Positions 1 to 14,200 of a stretch of 64,000 nucleotides of DNA are shown in pieces. The notes below the pieces were generated by a model that ran no database searches, was not told the DNA's origin, and was given only the letters and a program-made list of their open reading frames with translations. This DNA comes from Candidula unifasciata. Taxonomy: Eukaryota; Mollusca; Gastropoda; Stylommatophora; Geomitridae. Within the stretch, counting starts at the first letter, position 1; every line of letters starts with the position of its first letter. A program made the position numbers and the translations under genes. Location: NCBI GenBank assembly GCA_905116865.2, contig CAJHNH020008436.1, forward strand, positions 192,001 through 256,000, read 5' to 3'.

Positions 1-2203
1 TTTGGCCTATCAAAACCAGCCCATTCAGGAATATGTGATATGTTTTCAGAACCGAGAGGAAGTGGTACGATATCGTTCGTGTGCTAGTTTCAGGATGATA
101 GAGGTGTATATCTTTTCTCATGTTCTGTTGTTTATTTAAATGTTAACAAGCGTACCGTTGACTGTAGCTTTACGACATCCGTGCATTCTATTGCTTTTGT
201 GACTGTGAAAGGTCGTATTTAATAAAAGCAATAGCCGTGTTTTTTGTTCACATTATTACTGTCAGTCATATGATGTTTGTTCTCTGTGAGTTTGAAGATG
301 TCGTCTAACTAACTAACTTGTCTCCATTGTCCATTCTGATACTAACTATATAATGAAATAATATGATTAGATTAGATTTATATCATCATAACATAATTGC
401 AGTAATGAAGATATACTGATTCTTCACTGTAATTACTTACAAGTTATATATATTTTTTAAATGTCATCCGGTTATCTTTGAATTGTTTTGTAAATAACAA
501 AATTATAGCATAGTTGTTGTTTAGTTGTAAAACTAAATGTTCTGAGTTATCACATGACGATATGATTGGCATTGATTATAAATCAGTATGTCATTCTTAG
601 ATTATTTATTGAGCAACGATGTGTGGAATGAAAAATGTTAAAATAGTTTGCTTAAAATTTAAGTTGAATAATAAGAATTAGGCTCTACTTTCAAATTTGG
701 CCAGTAAGCTGGACTGCTTCGGCCGGCTTAGTGGGAGTTATGGCCCTTCGCCAAACTCAAAACAAGTCGCGGAAAAAGTCACGAATCAAATGACATACTT
801 ACCTATCATCATCCGGGTGCGTGTAGGGTTGCATCGGTTGTGTATATCATCGTTCTACGGTTGCGTGTAGGGCTGCTTATTGCGTGTAGGTTGGTTGTTT
901 GCGTAAGATGAGGGGTAGGTTTAGGGTTAGGGGTATGGTTCGATTTGAAAATGTTCACGTAGGAGGTCAAAATAGTGGCCGACAATCTGACGTTTGTGGG
1001 AGTGGCGCCACTGAAACTCTGCCAAATATGACGCCGTAGTTACCTATAATCGGGCACAGTCGTATGCACGCGCAAACAGTCGACGGACGGTGGATGCTAC
1101 TGACACAGACAATTCGCCAGCGACTGGGCACCAAACGCCCGCTATTGACGTCATATTAACTCTATGAATGACTGAAACCAGTCTGCTGCACAACTTTCTC
1201 CATCTAACTTTTGGATAAATCTGATAAATACTAGTTTTATTTAAATTTGAGGCTTCTAAAGCCATAAATAATGTTGGCATATATGTAGAAGACTGCTTGG
1301 CAGCTATATTGTTTTCAGACAAACAGTAACTCGGTAAACCTTCAAAAGTACTATATTTTAGGCTTTTAACCACATTTCCAAATAAAACTGATGGGTCGAT
1401 ACATGTGTTAATAAACACAGAGAACTAGAAAAGAAGTTTCAATTGTCTAGTTCACAGTTTTATACTGGTCAGTAGTAAATTTAAAACCTGCTCACATCCT
1501 GTGCCATTTGGGGCACAGGGTGGTAGCCAGATAGTGAGTGATACTTATTTTGGACTCGAAGAATTAACCACAAGTCATCCACATTAAACCAGCTGCAAAA
1601 TATTCAGCTGAAACTGGGTTGTGTAACTTGACCTTTACAACAAAAATTGTGAATGTGTGAGGTCATGGATTAGGATTAAATCTTCCATACATCCACTGAC
1701 TCAGCTGACTATCTAAAACACATTCATGCAGTTTATTCTTGAAAATTGTGTTTTGTGGATGATTTTGTATTTTTCAAAAACTCACAGTGCAAATGTTTTT
1801 TGTTTCATTATAATGAATGTATGTCAATTCTTTAACGTTACATACAATCATGTCCCCATGTTTACCCGCCTAGTATAATATATGTTTGTATTTAACATTA
1901 AACCACCCAACCCCCAGAATTGAACCATGCAACTAAATATAAGATGTGCAAATTCTTCCACTACTGCACCGTTACTACACTGCTGCTATTGCTGCAATAC
2001 TCTCTTTGTCTCTCTCTCTCTCTTTCTTTCATTCTTGATTTCTTTAATTTTTTATTCCCCTTAATCCCCCCCCCCCCCCCCACTGCCTCTCCTTCTGATT
2101 TGTTGTTTTTCTGTAATGTCTACCACAGCTATTGTCATCCAAAATAATATCATGTTTTTTATATCTTGTATTTTCCTTTTTCTTTCTGTTTGTATATCAA
2201 CAG
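1..2203. other. LAMTOR3 5' flank or first intron, no gene recognised
   Basis: I see no convincing coding exon here. LAMTOR3 exon 1 (only the initiator and a few residues) should lie here or before the window, but a 3-codon exon cannot be picked by eye. Around 820-930 the text repeats gcgtgtaggg-type words. A 16-base C run lies at 2066-2081 beside a short CT-rich tract (2000-2030). The 124-codon minus-strand ORF at 1044-1418 resembles nothing I know. Confidence 0.5.
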
Positions 2204-2238
2204 GAATTAAAGACATATCTTTTCAAGTTAATGGCCAC
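2204..2238 (+). CDS. LAMTOR3: LAMTOR3, first visible coding exon
   Basis: Acceptor tcaacag ends at 2203 and donor gtgagt starts at 2239. It encodes ELKTYLFKLMA plus two bases of a Thr codon. This matches, without gaps, the segment just after the initiator in animal LAMTOR3. The exon starts at phase 0 and ends at phase 2. Confidence 0.85.
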
Positions 2239-5200
2239 GTGAGTACAGAATTAAATTTACTTATTTTTCTGATCCTACCTTATACAGATTAGTGATATTT
2301 AAAAGAAAATATAACTTGGCAGGACATAATTGCAGTATGTAATATTGTTTTTAATTATTTCCCATCATCTCGAGCAACACATGATATTTGATAAGCGTTT
2401 TTTTTCATCAGCATTATGGGTTGATATTTTAAATTAACCGATTTTTCTAGTCATGTGTATGTGTTCCATCCCTACCTCCTAATTCAAGTGAGAAAACTGG
2501 GAAAGTTGTGATCAAAGCTGGGATTATTTGTTGTTCTGCTCCAGTTACAAAACATTAATTGAGTAGGGGATTCCTACAACTAGTATATGCCTGAGCACAC
2601 AGTATCATAAGCATCCTAGCTAGCATCGTCCCCTTGTGGGATGCAATTTTTTGTTATTTTGAAGTCCCACCCGGGCTTTTGCAGGGGGCCCTAAATATGG
2701 CCTTATGACTGAACGGGGTTTTCAGGACCTCTCCACTGGTGATCCTCATCCCCATGGTGGCACTTTATGTCACCTTGTGTTTATCGCTTGTGTTATCACC
2801 TAGACATTAATTCCTTGTTATATCACAAGGCAGAGTGATGTAAATGTTATAGTCACTTACGACACTAGGTAGGAAGGTAAGTTGTACCCCACCTGGTGTG
2901 AAATAACAAGGAATTAATGTCTAGGTTGTAAAGGGTAGTTCTTGATGGTATGTCCTGTTTGGTGATTATGTCCTTTCTAGGTGCCTCAGGACAGTCAGCC
3001 CCAAAATTACTTCATTTGTCTTCTTACTTTTAAGATTGATCAGAAAATACTTCTATTTGAATAAAGGTGGCATACAGTAGTTATGTTTTTTAATTAATAA
3101 ATTTTTTTTTTAATCGCAGTGTTGTAATTTTTTTCCGAACTGAAACTGTAACATAATTTGATACATATCAATTTATCAAACAAAAAATTGCTACAAATGT
3201 AGCATCTATAACAGTAATAGCAGTTGGTGAATGATACTTTATGTAGATTTGAGCAAAAATCCCTATAGCAATATGCACTCTTTTTTGAATAAATATAATG
3301 CACTCACCAGTAAAAAGATTTTTTAGATTGTATATGGGGTAAGAAAAAGTTTATATAGAGCCTGTTGGTAAGTGTGAGACCTGAACAGTTGCAAAACAAG
3401 TTAAGAGAAACATTTAACGACAGCAGAAATGTGTTTCATAGGAAAATGTGAAGTATACCATAAGCAGAAATAAAAACAGAGTCAGTCCTGTATAAAGCAT
3501 GTGGTGAAACAGGATTCGATTGCTAAGTCTGTATTTCAAGGAACATTGGTGGGTAGTCAGTGAAGAGAAGGGCAAAAAAGAACCTGGAATGACAACATAA
3601 AGAAATGGACAAGACTAAGTTATCATACGTTTATTCGCCAAACAGAAGACAAAGATGACAGGTTGTATGTGCTAGTGCTTCTATCAATAGGCCTCCATGA
3701 CCCTGATGGTTCAATGGTTATGCTATATTATGTATGCAAAGCAGATTAAAAATAAAATTATTGTTTTGAAAAAATAGACTATCAAGAATTTTTGGCATGT
3801 GAAATACAGATGAAAACCTGGCCACAACCTGTAAATTTGATGGTGGTTTAAAAAAAAAAACAGAAAAAGAAGAGATAAAAAAAAAGTGAGATAAACAGAT
3901 AAAATCTGCACGTTCAACACCAGGTTCCCAAAATGCCTTAACTCTTCACCCTCAAAATGACTGTTGGCAAGCCATGTTGTGGTTTCTTACATCGAGGCTT
4001 TCAGCCGATCACATCCAATTTCAGCAGAACCCTAATTAATTACTTATTTTGACATGCTTACCAGAGTCCGTGGACCTGACACCCTTCCCGTAGGATCCCC
4101 GGAACCCCCACATGGAATTAGTGATCCTATAAGACACATAGTATACCATGGTCACTACCTTACTTTGCTATAGAACTTGGCACTCATATTATGAGAGTTT
4201 GCTGACTTGAGAACTCTTCATGTTTAACTACTCAGACTCAGAGTAAAAGACTTTTGGGCTTGTGGGCATGAACCACTACACCAAGAACAGAATGAGTTAA
4301 AATAGCACAGGGTGAGGGATGAAATGAGAACTAACATGCTGTGTTTTATTTTGCAGAGTGGATGGTCTTCATGCCATTGTCATCACTGACAGGGATGGGG
4401 TTGTCATTCTTAAAGGTATTGTCCTGAAATTTACTGCTGTAACTGTATCTTGTTTTGGTTGCAGCTTGTACTTCTGTTTTAAATATATATATATACTAGC
4501 TGTACCCGGCCACACGTTGCTGTGGCATAGTTTGGCTAAATTGAAAAGAAAGAAAATAGAAATCTTGCTCAAATCAGCATGCGGTGTTCGCCTGGATAAA
4601 GTAGTGCGCATTCGAGCGGTTTCCAGTCTTGCTTTCCGTTGCTCGATTGTTTCTGATAAACGGACTTGAGCAGTGTGTACTCTATTGGTTTACAGTCTTG
4701 CTTCTCGTTGCTCGTCTGACTGAGACGATCTAGCTTCAGCAGTGCGCACTCGAACGTTTTCTAGTCTTGCTCTCCGTTGCTGGTCTGATTGAGACGAATG
4801 GGCTTCAGCAGTGCGCACTCGAATGGTTTCTAGTCTTACCTCTTGTTGCCTGTCTGTTTCTGAAGCAATTAATGCCCTTCTCTTGCATGTTTTAGGTGTA
4901 GATGGGCCAGTTGCTTGTCGTTTGGGAGGCATAACTGCAAATTTTGAAATAGTGAACAGCCTGTGAATTTAGAGAGCGTTGATCGTCAATAGCTTGTTCG
5001 TCCTCACGCACTGAATGAAATGTAACTTGAAGTATCAGTGAAAAAAATGCAAATGTGAGCATGAGAAAACATTCTATTTCGACTCAAGTTGGTAAACAAT
5101 ATAAATAGGTGTCCAGTGTAGCAGTAAGATTTGTGGTATATATGTCTTGCGACTGAAATATTCGACCTAACTACAGACTACCTGCAGTTGACCTGCGACG

Positions 5201-8200
5201 GGATTTCGTGTAAATGTATGTAATTCATTTGAATAATAGGAGAAAGCCAACCGAAATTGTGTAGACAGGTAAACTGTAGCAGTCGTTAGGGGAGGCATAA
5301 CTGCAAATGTTTGACAAAATAGTGAACAGCGTGTGAATTTAGAGAGCGTTGATCGTCAATAGCTTGTTCGTCCTCCTGCGCTGAATGAAATGTGACTTGA
5401 AGTATCACTGAAATAAATGAAAATATGAGCATGAGATAACAATCTATTTCGACTCAAGAGGAAATGCATAGATACTGCTCAGCAAATATTCTGAAAAGCC
5501 AGTAAACGATATGAATAGGTAGGTGTCCAGTGCCCAGCTTAAATAAATGAAAATATGAGCATGAGATAACAATCTATTTCGACTCAAGAGGAAATGCATA
5601 GAAAATGTGCAGCAAATATTAAGAAAAGTTAGTAAACAATATGAATAGGTGTCCAGTGTAGCAGTAAGATTTGTAGTATGTATGTCTTGTGACTGAAATA
5701 ATCGCACTCGAATGGTTTCCAGTCTTACCTCATGTTGCTCATCTGTTTCTAAAGCAATTAATGCCCTTCTCTTGTGTGCTCTAGGTGTAGATGGGCCAAT
5801 CGCTTGTCGTTTGGGAGGCATAACTGCAAATTTTTGACAAAATAGTGAACAGCATGTGAATTTAGAGAACGTTGATCGTCAATAGCTTGGTTATCCCCAC
5901 GCACTGAATGAAATGTGACTTGAAGTATCGCTGAAAAAAAATGCAAATATGAGCATGAAATAACATTCTCTTTCGACAAGAGGAAATGCATAGAAACTGT
6001 GCAGCGAATATTTTGAAAAGCCGGTAAACGATATGAATAGGTAGGTGTCCAGTGCCCAGCTTAAATAAATAAAAATATGCGCATGAGATAACAAACTATT
6101 TTATAACTCATGAATAGGTGTCCAGTGTAGTATAGCAGTAAGATTTGTGGTATATATGTCTTGCGACTGAAATAATCAACTTAACTACACTCTACAGACT
6201 ACCTGCAGTTGACCTGCGACAGAATTTCATGTAAATGTATATAATTCTTTTGAATAACAGAAGAAAGCCAATTAAAATTGTGTAGACATGTAAACATGTA
6301 ACAATCATAATAGTACGCTAGACAGTGTGAGAAAGCCAACAGATAATGTGTATACATTTATCATTGCGTGATTTAAGGAGTGGTCCACACATGTTTGAAG
6401 TTGACCCCAAAAAAATCTACATACTGACTAATGGTAGTGAAGTAAATGCGCTTACCGTTTGAGATATTTCTAGATTCCGCAGGCAATTGTTTTCCTTGCT
6501 TCTTTTCATCCGCGGGAAGTAAATGCGCTTACCGTTTGAGATATTTCTAGATTCCGCAGGCAATTGTTTTCCTTGCTTCTTTTCATCCGCGGGCGGATGT
6601 TAAAAATGAAGTGTTACTACTGCGCATGCACGGTGAAAGTCAATCGCGCATGCGCATATACTAACATGGCTATAATTAAATGTCACTAAAAATTAAAATA
6701 TTAGTTTCGAAGATTTTCCCAACAATTGTCGCACACTATCTCTAACAATGACAGGTAGAATTTCAAACCATAATGGGTAAACATCCGGTATCAAAACAAA
6801 CATATCCTGAAAATTTCAGCTAAATCGGTTCAGTAGTTGCCGAGTCATAAACAAACACACAAACATTGATTTTTATATATATAGATATACACACACATAT
6901 ATATGCATATGTATATACAAACACACACACATATATATATTTATATATTGTATATGTTTTTATAGTGTCATTATCATTGTTTATGTTTAACACTGCAGTG
7001 TAAAGAAAAGGAAGTTTGCAAGGGTGTTTTAACTCCTCTTTGGTGTAAATCGGGTAAGCGATCAGAAGAAGAAGGAAGGTGTTTTCTTGACAAAGATTGT
7101 GATTGCTAATTATCTTGATGTCTTTCGACTGTAATACATTTGTTGTGGGAGACAGAGCATCTGTCGATATGTCTGGTATGCTGTGTTGTTGATCCTTAAA
7201 TTAGTAATCAATTGAGGCCTTTCATCGTAGTTTACTTCTCATCCTTTTTAGGATTAATTTTTTTTTTTTTTTTGGAAGCCCTACTCTGGCTCTTGCCAGA
7301 GGCCGCAATATAGCCTGGCCATAAATATGGCCTAAAGGCTGAACGCGGTTTCTGGGACCTCTCCACTGTGATCCTCACCCACATGGTGGCACATTGTGTC
7401 ATCTGGTGTTTATCGCTTGTGTGATGTCCTGGTGGGGTAGAAAGTCAGTCAGTCAGACCTTTCATCTCCCAAGGGAGTATAAGTCCACAAGCCACCCATG
7501 TTGAGCTCATTGCAGACTTGTTTATGATTTTTTTCGTCTTCACATTCAGCGGCTGTAAACTCTGGCGGAAAGATGAGGTTGTTCGTCCACTTGTGATGGA
7601 CTTCAGTCTTGTTCAGAAGCTTAAGTTTTACGTTGACATCCATTTGGCAAATCTGGCTTATCCGTATGCTGACTGTTAGTTCCTTGCCTTTCAGACAGAT
7701 GCACTCCAACTTCAAAGGAAACAACCCTAATTAGTCACCTTGTACAACATGCTTGTTAGGGGGCAGCGGATCCGTTCTTTTTTCTTTCCTAAACCCCAGA
7801 ATGCCCGGCTCGCTATGTCTTATACATGGATAAAAGGACAAATATGGTGCTCAGGACTAGTGTACTTTGTTTAGTCATCCATGTTCAACTCATGGCAGCT
7901 AAAAGTCAATGCTTGACTGTTTCTTAATGATAGAAAAGCAAATATATTGAACAAGTGAAAGAAACATTTGCTTATAACTAGAGTAAAACAATTGGAAATG
8001 TTTTTCTAACACAATCAATTGATATGTGGGAATAATTTCATTTGCGTGTGAAACTAATTGTCATATATCTTTACCTTGCTGTGTATCTCACATTTGTTGT
8101 GTTATTTCCCAATTTTCTTTTTTTAAAGAACTTGGCATTATTTGTCCTCCTGTGTGTAGCAACATGGGACAAATATTTTAGAGCCTTTTTCATTTCTTTA

Positions 8201-11200
8201 GCTCCCGTTTTTTCTCCATTTCTAGCACCTATGTGCAACAATGTTGGTGTTAGCTCGTTCTACTTAGTTTGGCCTTATGCATGCCTCAATCAAGCCGTAA
8301 AGTCTGGACACATGAACATACCTTCAAAACATGATAAAGTTGATATCGTTTATTGTGGCACAACAATAGATCATTCCGTCAATGTCCACGTTTCTCCCTA
8401 GTCGTTGACACGTGCTAACGACAGCTTCCCACGACAAGACGACAGTTAAACAATGGTTGCAGTTACCTGCCAATGAGAACGTTCCATTTGGTGGGGTATT
8501 GGCCTCTGAATCACCATAACACAAATGTTCACAGAACACTAGATGTTGTCATTCAGAATCATTCTCCTCAGGCACTCGAGCTTTCCAAACGCTGTTCCTC
8601 CAGTTCACAATGACATTCACCTCAGTCATACCATCAAACAGCCTACTTCTCACACAGTCAAAACACAACTGACTGTACCTCCTCTCTCCATTCAAACCTT
8701 CCGTTCCAATCCCATGCTTTTCATGTAACTCCTGTTCACAAAGCACAGAATAATGGAGACATGCTTTTCTCTTGTTTCCCTGGCCATCTGACCTTGTCCC
8801 CTCAATTGGGAACTCTCTGGGGTTTCCCTGGGAATTCACCTCATTACAACTGGCTACTTAATGTCACTTGTCGTCTCTGTGAAGAGAAGCTACTTAACAC
8901 TGCTGGCTGCAGTGCCATGTGTTTGAGCACACCCTTGTATCTGGTATCAAAAAACAAAACCACAAATAATTTTGTTGCTTTAGCTTAGCATAGTGTAAGT
9001 ATTGAGAACTAGTATATAAATTCACCAGTATTTTCCTACATTTGTGTAATGGAACAATCATATAACTTTGTTGTTGTTGATAGGTTGAAATAATGCTAGG
9101 TATTATTGTCCTCAGTTGCAGACCAAATGGCACCTGATACTGCACTACGACCTGCCTTTCTATCGGTGTTTGGTGTCATGACAGAACAAGCCAGCAAGAT
9201 GGGCATGGGGTCTAATAAAAGGATCATCAATTATTACGACAGATATCAGGTAACTAGGCTGAAGATTCTCCCTCCGATTATGTAGTCTGTACTAATAGTT
9301 TCCTTCAGTCATACTGTCTGGGCTAGGAGCCTGCATCCAAAAAACCTTTCTTCTGTGCCTCTTAGTCTCCTTTTTTCAAGTTCAAGGTGATTCCTAACAG
9401 TGCATCTCTGTATGTTACTGTCAGCAGTTTAATCTTGAGTATAAAAAGTAATCGTTGCTCTTGATGTCCAATTTTTGTTGCTGCCTATCATTCATCAAGC
9501 ACAAGACCAAGTTATCACATTCTACGCAGTTTAGAAGGAAAGGCATGGCCTTTCATTTGTATTAAAGCACTTCAGCATTAGTTACTTTGTCCCTCCAGAG
9601 ATACTGAGCATAAAATGCAAACCTAAGTGGAATGTGAGCAAACAAATTAAGAACATTTTGGAGGCAACTGAGATGTTGTTCTTGAAAAGAATGTTGCGAA
9701 TAACTTAGACTGCCATATTAACTAACAATGATTGCCTGGAAATGGCAAATAAAAGTAGAACATTATATACAACACTGAGAAGGAGACAAAAAAAGTAGTT
9801 TGGTCATGTGATGAGAAAATGAGCACTGGAAAATATCAGGATGACTGGAAAGATCACTGGTAGCAGAGGCAGACCAAGAGAAATGATGGTGGATGGCTTA
9901 AGACAGTGGCATGGAGGAATATCATAAATAGAATTGATTTATTATAAGAAAAACCGAGGTCCGCAGATGCATGAATGCCTACACCAACTGGCAAGGCCCT
10001 TGAAGTGAAGTGGAAAGTAGCTGTTTTCTCTTGCTGGACATCAATGGTTCAGACTTCACTACTGTATAAGAAAAAGCTCTGACACAGACTGTATGTACCA
10101 TCATTTGTTTTCACCATCAGATTAAAATTTTTCCATTCATTTTTTTGTGAGGCACTGAATGGCTGCAGTTTTGGTGACATAATTTTTGTGAATATCTGTG
10201 TCCAGAGTGCATCTGCCATTGACAGCAGAAGTAGAGTGCATAAAGTTTTGCACAGTTTTCAATTTGTAATTATCAATTTTAATATGTGTTGTCTCTTTGT
10301 CCTGATTTACTATCAGGGCAGTGTGTTTACATGCTAAGGAGAAACAGTTGACTACAGTCTGGAATTTTCTCAACTCTGGCTGACCACTGCAGCACCATCA
10401 GCCGACAGCAAGTTCATATGAACTCCATGATTTTTGTCTTTACGTGCCTTGAACCTCACCAGATTGAATAGTTAGCTATGTGCGATCTAATGTGGAGTCA
10501 GTCTTTTCGTTGCACTCTCAAATAAATACACAGGGGGAAAATGCAGCAGAGGAAATTAAAAAACTAGAAAAGTCCAGAGTTGCTAAACAGTGTCATATTT
10601 AACACTTTTGCATCATAAAAGGTTTGCAGATTGCCACTATACTAAGTTGCTTCTTTTATTATATTATTTAATGATGGGTCGTATGTGGCATCTCAAAGGG
10701 ACAGCCTGTTGTCACGAGTTTAAGGAGCGAGCATCTTTGCTGATTTGATCTGATAACATTGAGAGATTAGTGATGATATGCTGATATACATTTTATATAA
10801 TACGCTCGTGAGAAATATCTTAAAGCTGGTGAAGGGGGAAAATCATTAGTCCATTGTCCTTATGTCTTACATATCATGATTTTAAAAAAATTCTCAGGTC
10901 AAGTCCTTATAAGACAAGATATTTTCTTCATTGTATAGAATGTGTTGGCCTGCTCTGTTACAGTGAAACTGATAGATATAGTTTCCAGTTGCGTACTTTG
11001 GAAGACGAGGCATAAACATGAAATCTGAAACATCAGAACACACACAGTCTAGGGCTGGAGAATGCGATTAAAAAGATAAGGGAGGACAACTGAGCTGCAT
11101 GCATAAGCAAGGGATAGGACGTTACTTGGTTGGGGGCCTGTGCTCTATGGGGTTTAAATGGCAGAAGTGGAATTGAATCAGTTCTGTATAATAATTTGTC

Positions 11201-14200
11201 TTAACCCTGTTACATTACATTTTATGCAGTGTGTGAGTTTGGTGGTGAGGAGGACGTGTAGTCGCAGGTTGTTTTGATATTATAACATGAGCTGCTTTTT
11301 TATTGTAAAAGGAGATTATTTATGGTTATCACTGCTACTCATCATCATCATCAAATGCCTTGCTAGCATGCAGCTGACGTAACATTCATGCGTCTCCGCA
11401 TATCTCGGACTTCAGTGTTCTGGATCAGTTTCACTGCTGATATTCCTCCGTGCCACTGTCTTAAGCCATCCTCCATCATTTCTCTTTGTCGGCCTCTTCT
11501 ACCAGTGATCTTTCCAGTCATCACAATATTTTTCACTGCTCTTTTTCTCATCACTTGACCAAAGAACTTTGTCTCCTTTTCATTGTTGTATATAATGTTC
11601 TACTTTCATTTGCCATTTCCAGGCATTCAGTGTTGATTATTCTGGCAGTCCATGTTATTCACAACATTCTTCTCAAGAACCACATCTCAGTTGCTTCCAA
11701 ACTCTTCTTAATTTGTTTGCTCACATTCCATTGCTATATATATGATATTATTTTTTTCTTCTCAGACAGTGCAAGTCAATAACCACCCCTTACTCCTGCA
11801 TTTTATTGCTGACAAAAACGCCAACACAGGTAGGCCTGCATTGGTTTTATTTTGATAACACACACTGTATTCATATCAGCTGGAGGATTTCAGTAAGAAA
11901 GGGGACAACAGATCAATAATAAAGACTGGCATCATGGTGTGAAAAGTTACTGATACATGGAGTGATTAAAGGGTCAATTCAAGAGGATCGACTTCATTGT
12001 ACTGTGTTTTATTCCCTATGGCTCGGTCTCTTTCCACAGAATGACTGTCCACCTGCTGAGAGAATTGCACACAGTGCACAGACTCTGTAACTCCAGCAAT
12101 GATCCCTAAGGATCTCTGTAAAAATTGCAGTCATGAACTGAAGGGTGCAGCCGTAAAATGAATGCATGACTTTCAGAGGGCGAGGCAAGCGGCTTGACCA
12201 CTTCGCCACGGAGACCCCTAGAGGAGTGATTAATAACCATAAAACTAAGGTTCTGGTGAGACGTGATTACTAAATTGAGTGTATTTTCTTTGTCTCTTCA
12301 TCCAGTTAACTTATTGAAGTGTTTGGAGGAGATGCAAGGGTCTTCTGTGTGTTCTTTCTAATGCACATCACTTGATTGTAATTTCTTTTTAAATCCACAC
12401 TTTCCTCTTGCTGTGAATTGGCTTCCAGGTCGTCCCAGGCTTTTATGGGTACGAGGTATGAGCAGGCAGATAGACTGGCCAGCTCTGCACCAATTAGTGG
12501 TGAACTGATGTATGACAAGCTGGATGTTGTGAGGGCCCTTTGAGAGTGAGTGAACAGTGTTGGGAACAGATAGATGGTTCCTAATTTTTAACGTCCCCCA
12601 AACACGAAATTCCTGTGGGAATTCCACAGCTGACTTGACAGTCCATTATTTCAAGGGGTGCAAGTGTGCTGCTGTCTGCTGCTGTTTTTGAGTGTTCGTC
12701 TAGTGTCTTATGGTGCGACATATTTCGGCGGTCTGTTGATGCGCATTTGGCTGCTTGTTGATGCGCAATTGGCCGGTCTGCAATATTAGTCATGTTTTTA
12801 TAACATGTCAACATATGAGTGTATAGCGTAGTTGGTATCACATCTGCCTCATAAATGAAAGATACAGCGTTCAATACCGACGTGATGCTTTTCATCCATT
12901 GTGAATTTCTTTTTTTTTTTTTTTTTTTTGAAATGTAAATTGTGTGTGTGTGTTTTTGTTGTCACAATGTTTTTTTAAAAATAAAATGTAAATTGTGTGT
13001 TTTAAAAATGAAATGTAAATTGTGTGTGTGTGTTTTTGTTGTCACAACGTTTTTTTTTTTAAAAATAAAATGTAAATTGTGTGTATGTGTGATTGTTGTC
13101 ACAACGTTTTTTTTTTACTACATGTAAAATGTGCACTTTGGCTATGTGAACTCTATGTGCAATCGCAGGAAATGCCAATTGGGGTACTGTGGGGGGGGGG
13201 GCCCCTAAAAAGGGCCAATCATTCTACATGAAAACTGCTGGGTTCACGCATGAATTGACAATCACAGAGATTTTACACGTTAGTAGATCTGGACTGAGGT
13301 CAAACTGCGGTGGCAGAAGAGACGACGGGCTAGTAGTCTTGCGACGGCCAGAATCTAGCTATGTCTGCTAGTATGGTTTCAAACATGTCGCCACCCGCAC
13401 GTTGAGCGCACCTGTTGAGCGCGCCTGCGCCTTGTTTCTCTCCTTTGCCGACCTCCACAAACGTTCGATGCATTGCGTATGAGCACCTGTGGTGGGGTCG
13501 ACAAAATTAATGGAGTGATTGACGGTAAGATGCGTCAATCCAGGAATATTCTCAATTCCATTGTATGCGCGCCACATGTCGGAAACTACTGTCGTTCCGG
13601 GTCTGATGTTTGCGCTAATGATCGGCAGAAGCGTCTTTGCTTTTCTATCTGGGACGCAGACCTGAATGCATTCGCCCGTCTCGCGACAGACTCCGCCAAA
13701 TACCCACTGTTTTGGGAACACACGTCCAACATGATTTTTACGTCTTGCAAAGAGACTTTCATCGATTTCAACAGTGGTGTTCTCTCCGCCGATCACTGCA
13801 GGATTCAATACCAATGTATTGGCACAAACCTCCCTTAAGAAATTGCTCCATTCCACCGCTGCAGTCGGCGACATGCTCAGCTCTACTTGGCAAAATCGAA
13901 TGCTTGTCATCTCGTGAGACCAGCAGTATATAAACAGAATGATCTGTCTATATGGGAGCCGTGATCCTTCCAGCCATGTTCCTTGGCGCAGAGGTAAGTA
14001 TACACGACAAGTGGACTTTCTACAACGCCAACGGTCGTGTCTTTCAGACAGCGATAGCAGCATCTGATGGTTGTTTCTGCAACGTCTGGTTCTGTGCAGA
14101 ATGCCATGCTGTTGCAGTAAGGCAATGCTGCTTTCTTTGTCTTGTACAGATGCAACTAGCTGTAGAAAATTCATCGTGACTGCTGCAATGGCAACTGACT

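Larger units (their letters stand above)
4490..6885 (-). mobile_element. Helitron-like element, rearranged and decayed
   Basis: The block is bounded by AT-rich ends. The left end reads actagctgtacccggccac; the right end carries aaatcggttcagtagttgccg then tatatatagata. Minus-strand ORFs start with MPPKRQA-GPSTP (4932 and 5821) and run into short repeats of the type RLETIRVRTAEARSSQSD. Such Arg-rich repeats precede the Rep/helicase region in animal Helitron-type proteins (family recollection, not a search). No Rep or helicase domain survives. The N-terminal segment and its flank occur about three times (4690-5072, 5286-5456, 5690-5972). The order suggests internal duplication. Confidence 0.45.

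Noticed and set aside
885..945. Telomere-like gtagggtttagggttagggg
   Set aside because: Only a couple of imperfect repeats; no array.
1044..1418. 124-codon minus ORF
   Set aside because: No recognisable domain, no splice context and no repeat support; compatible with chance.
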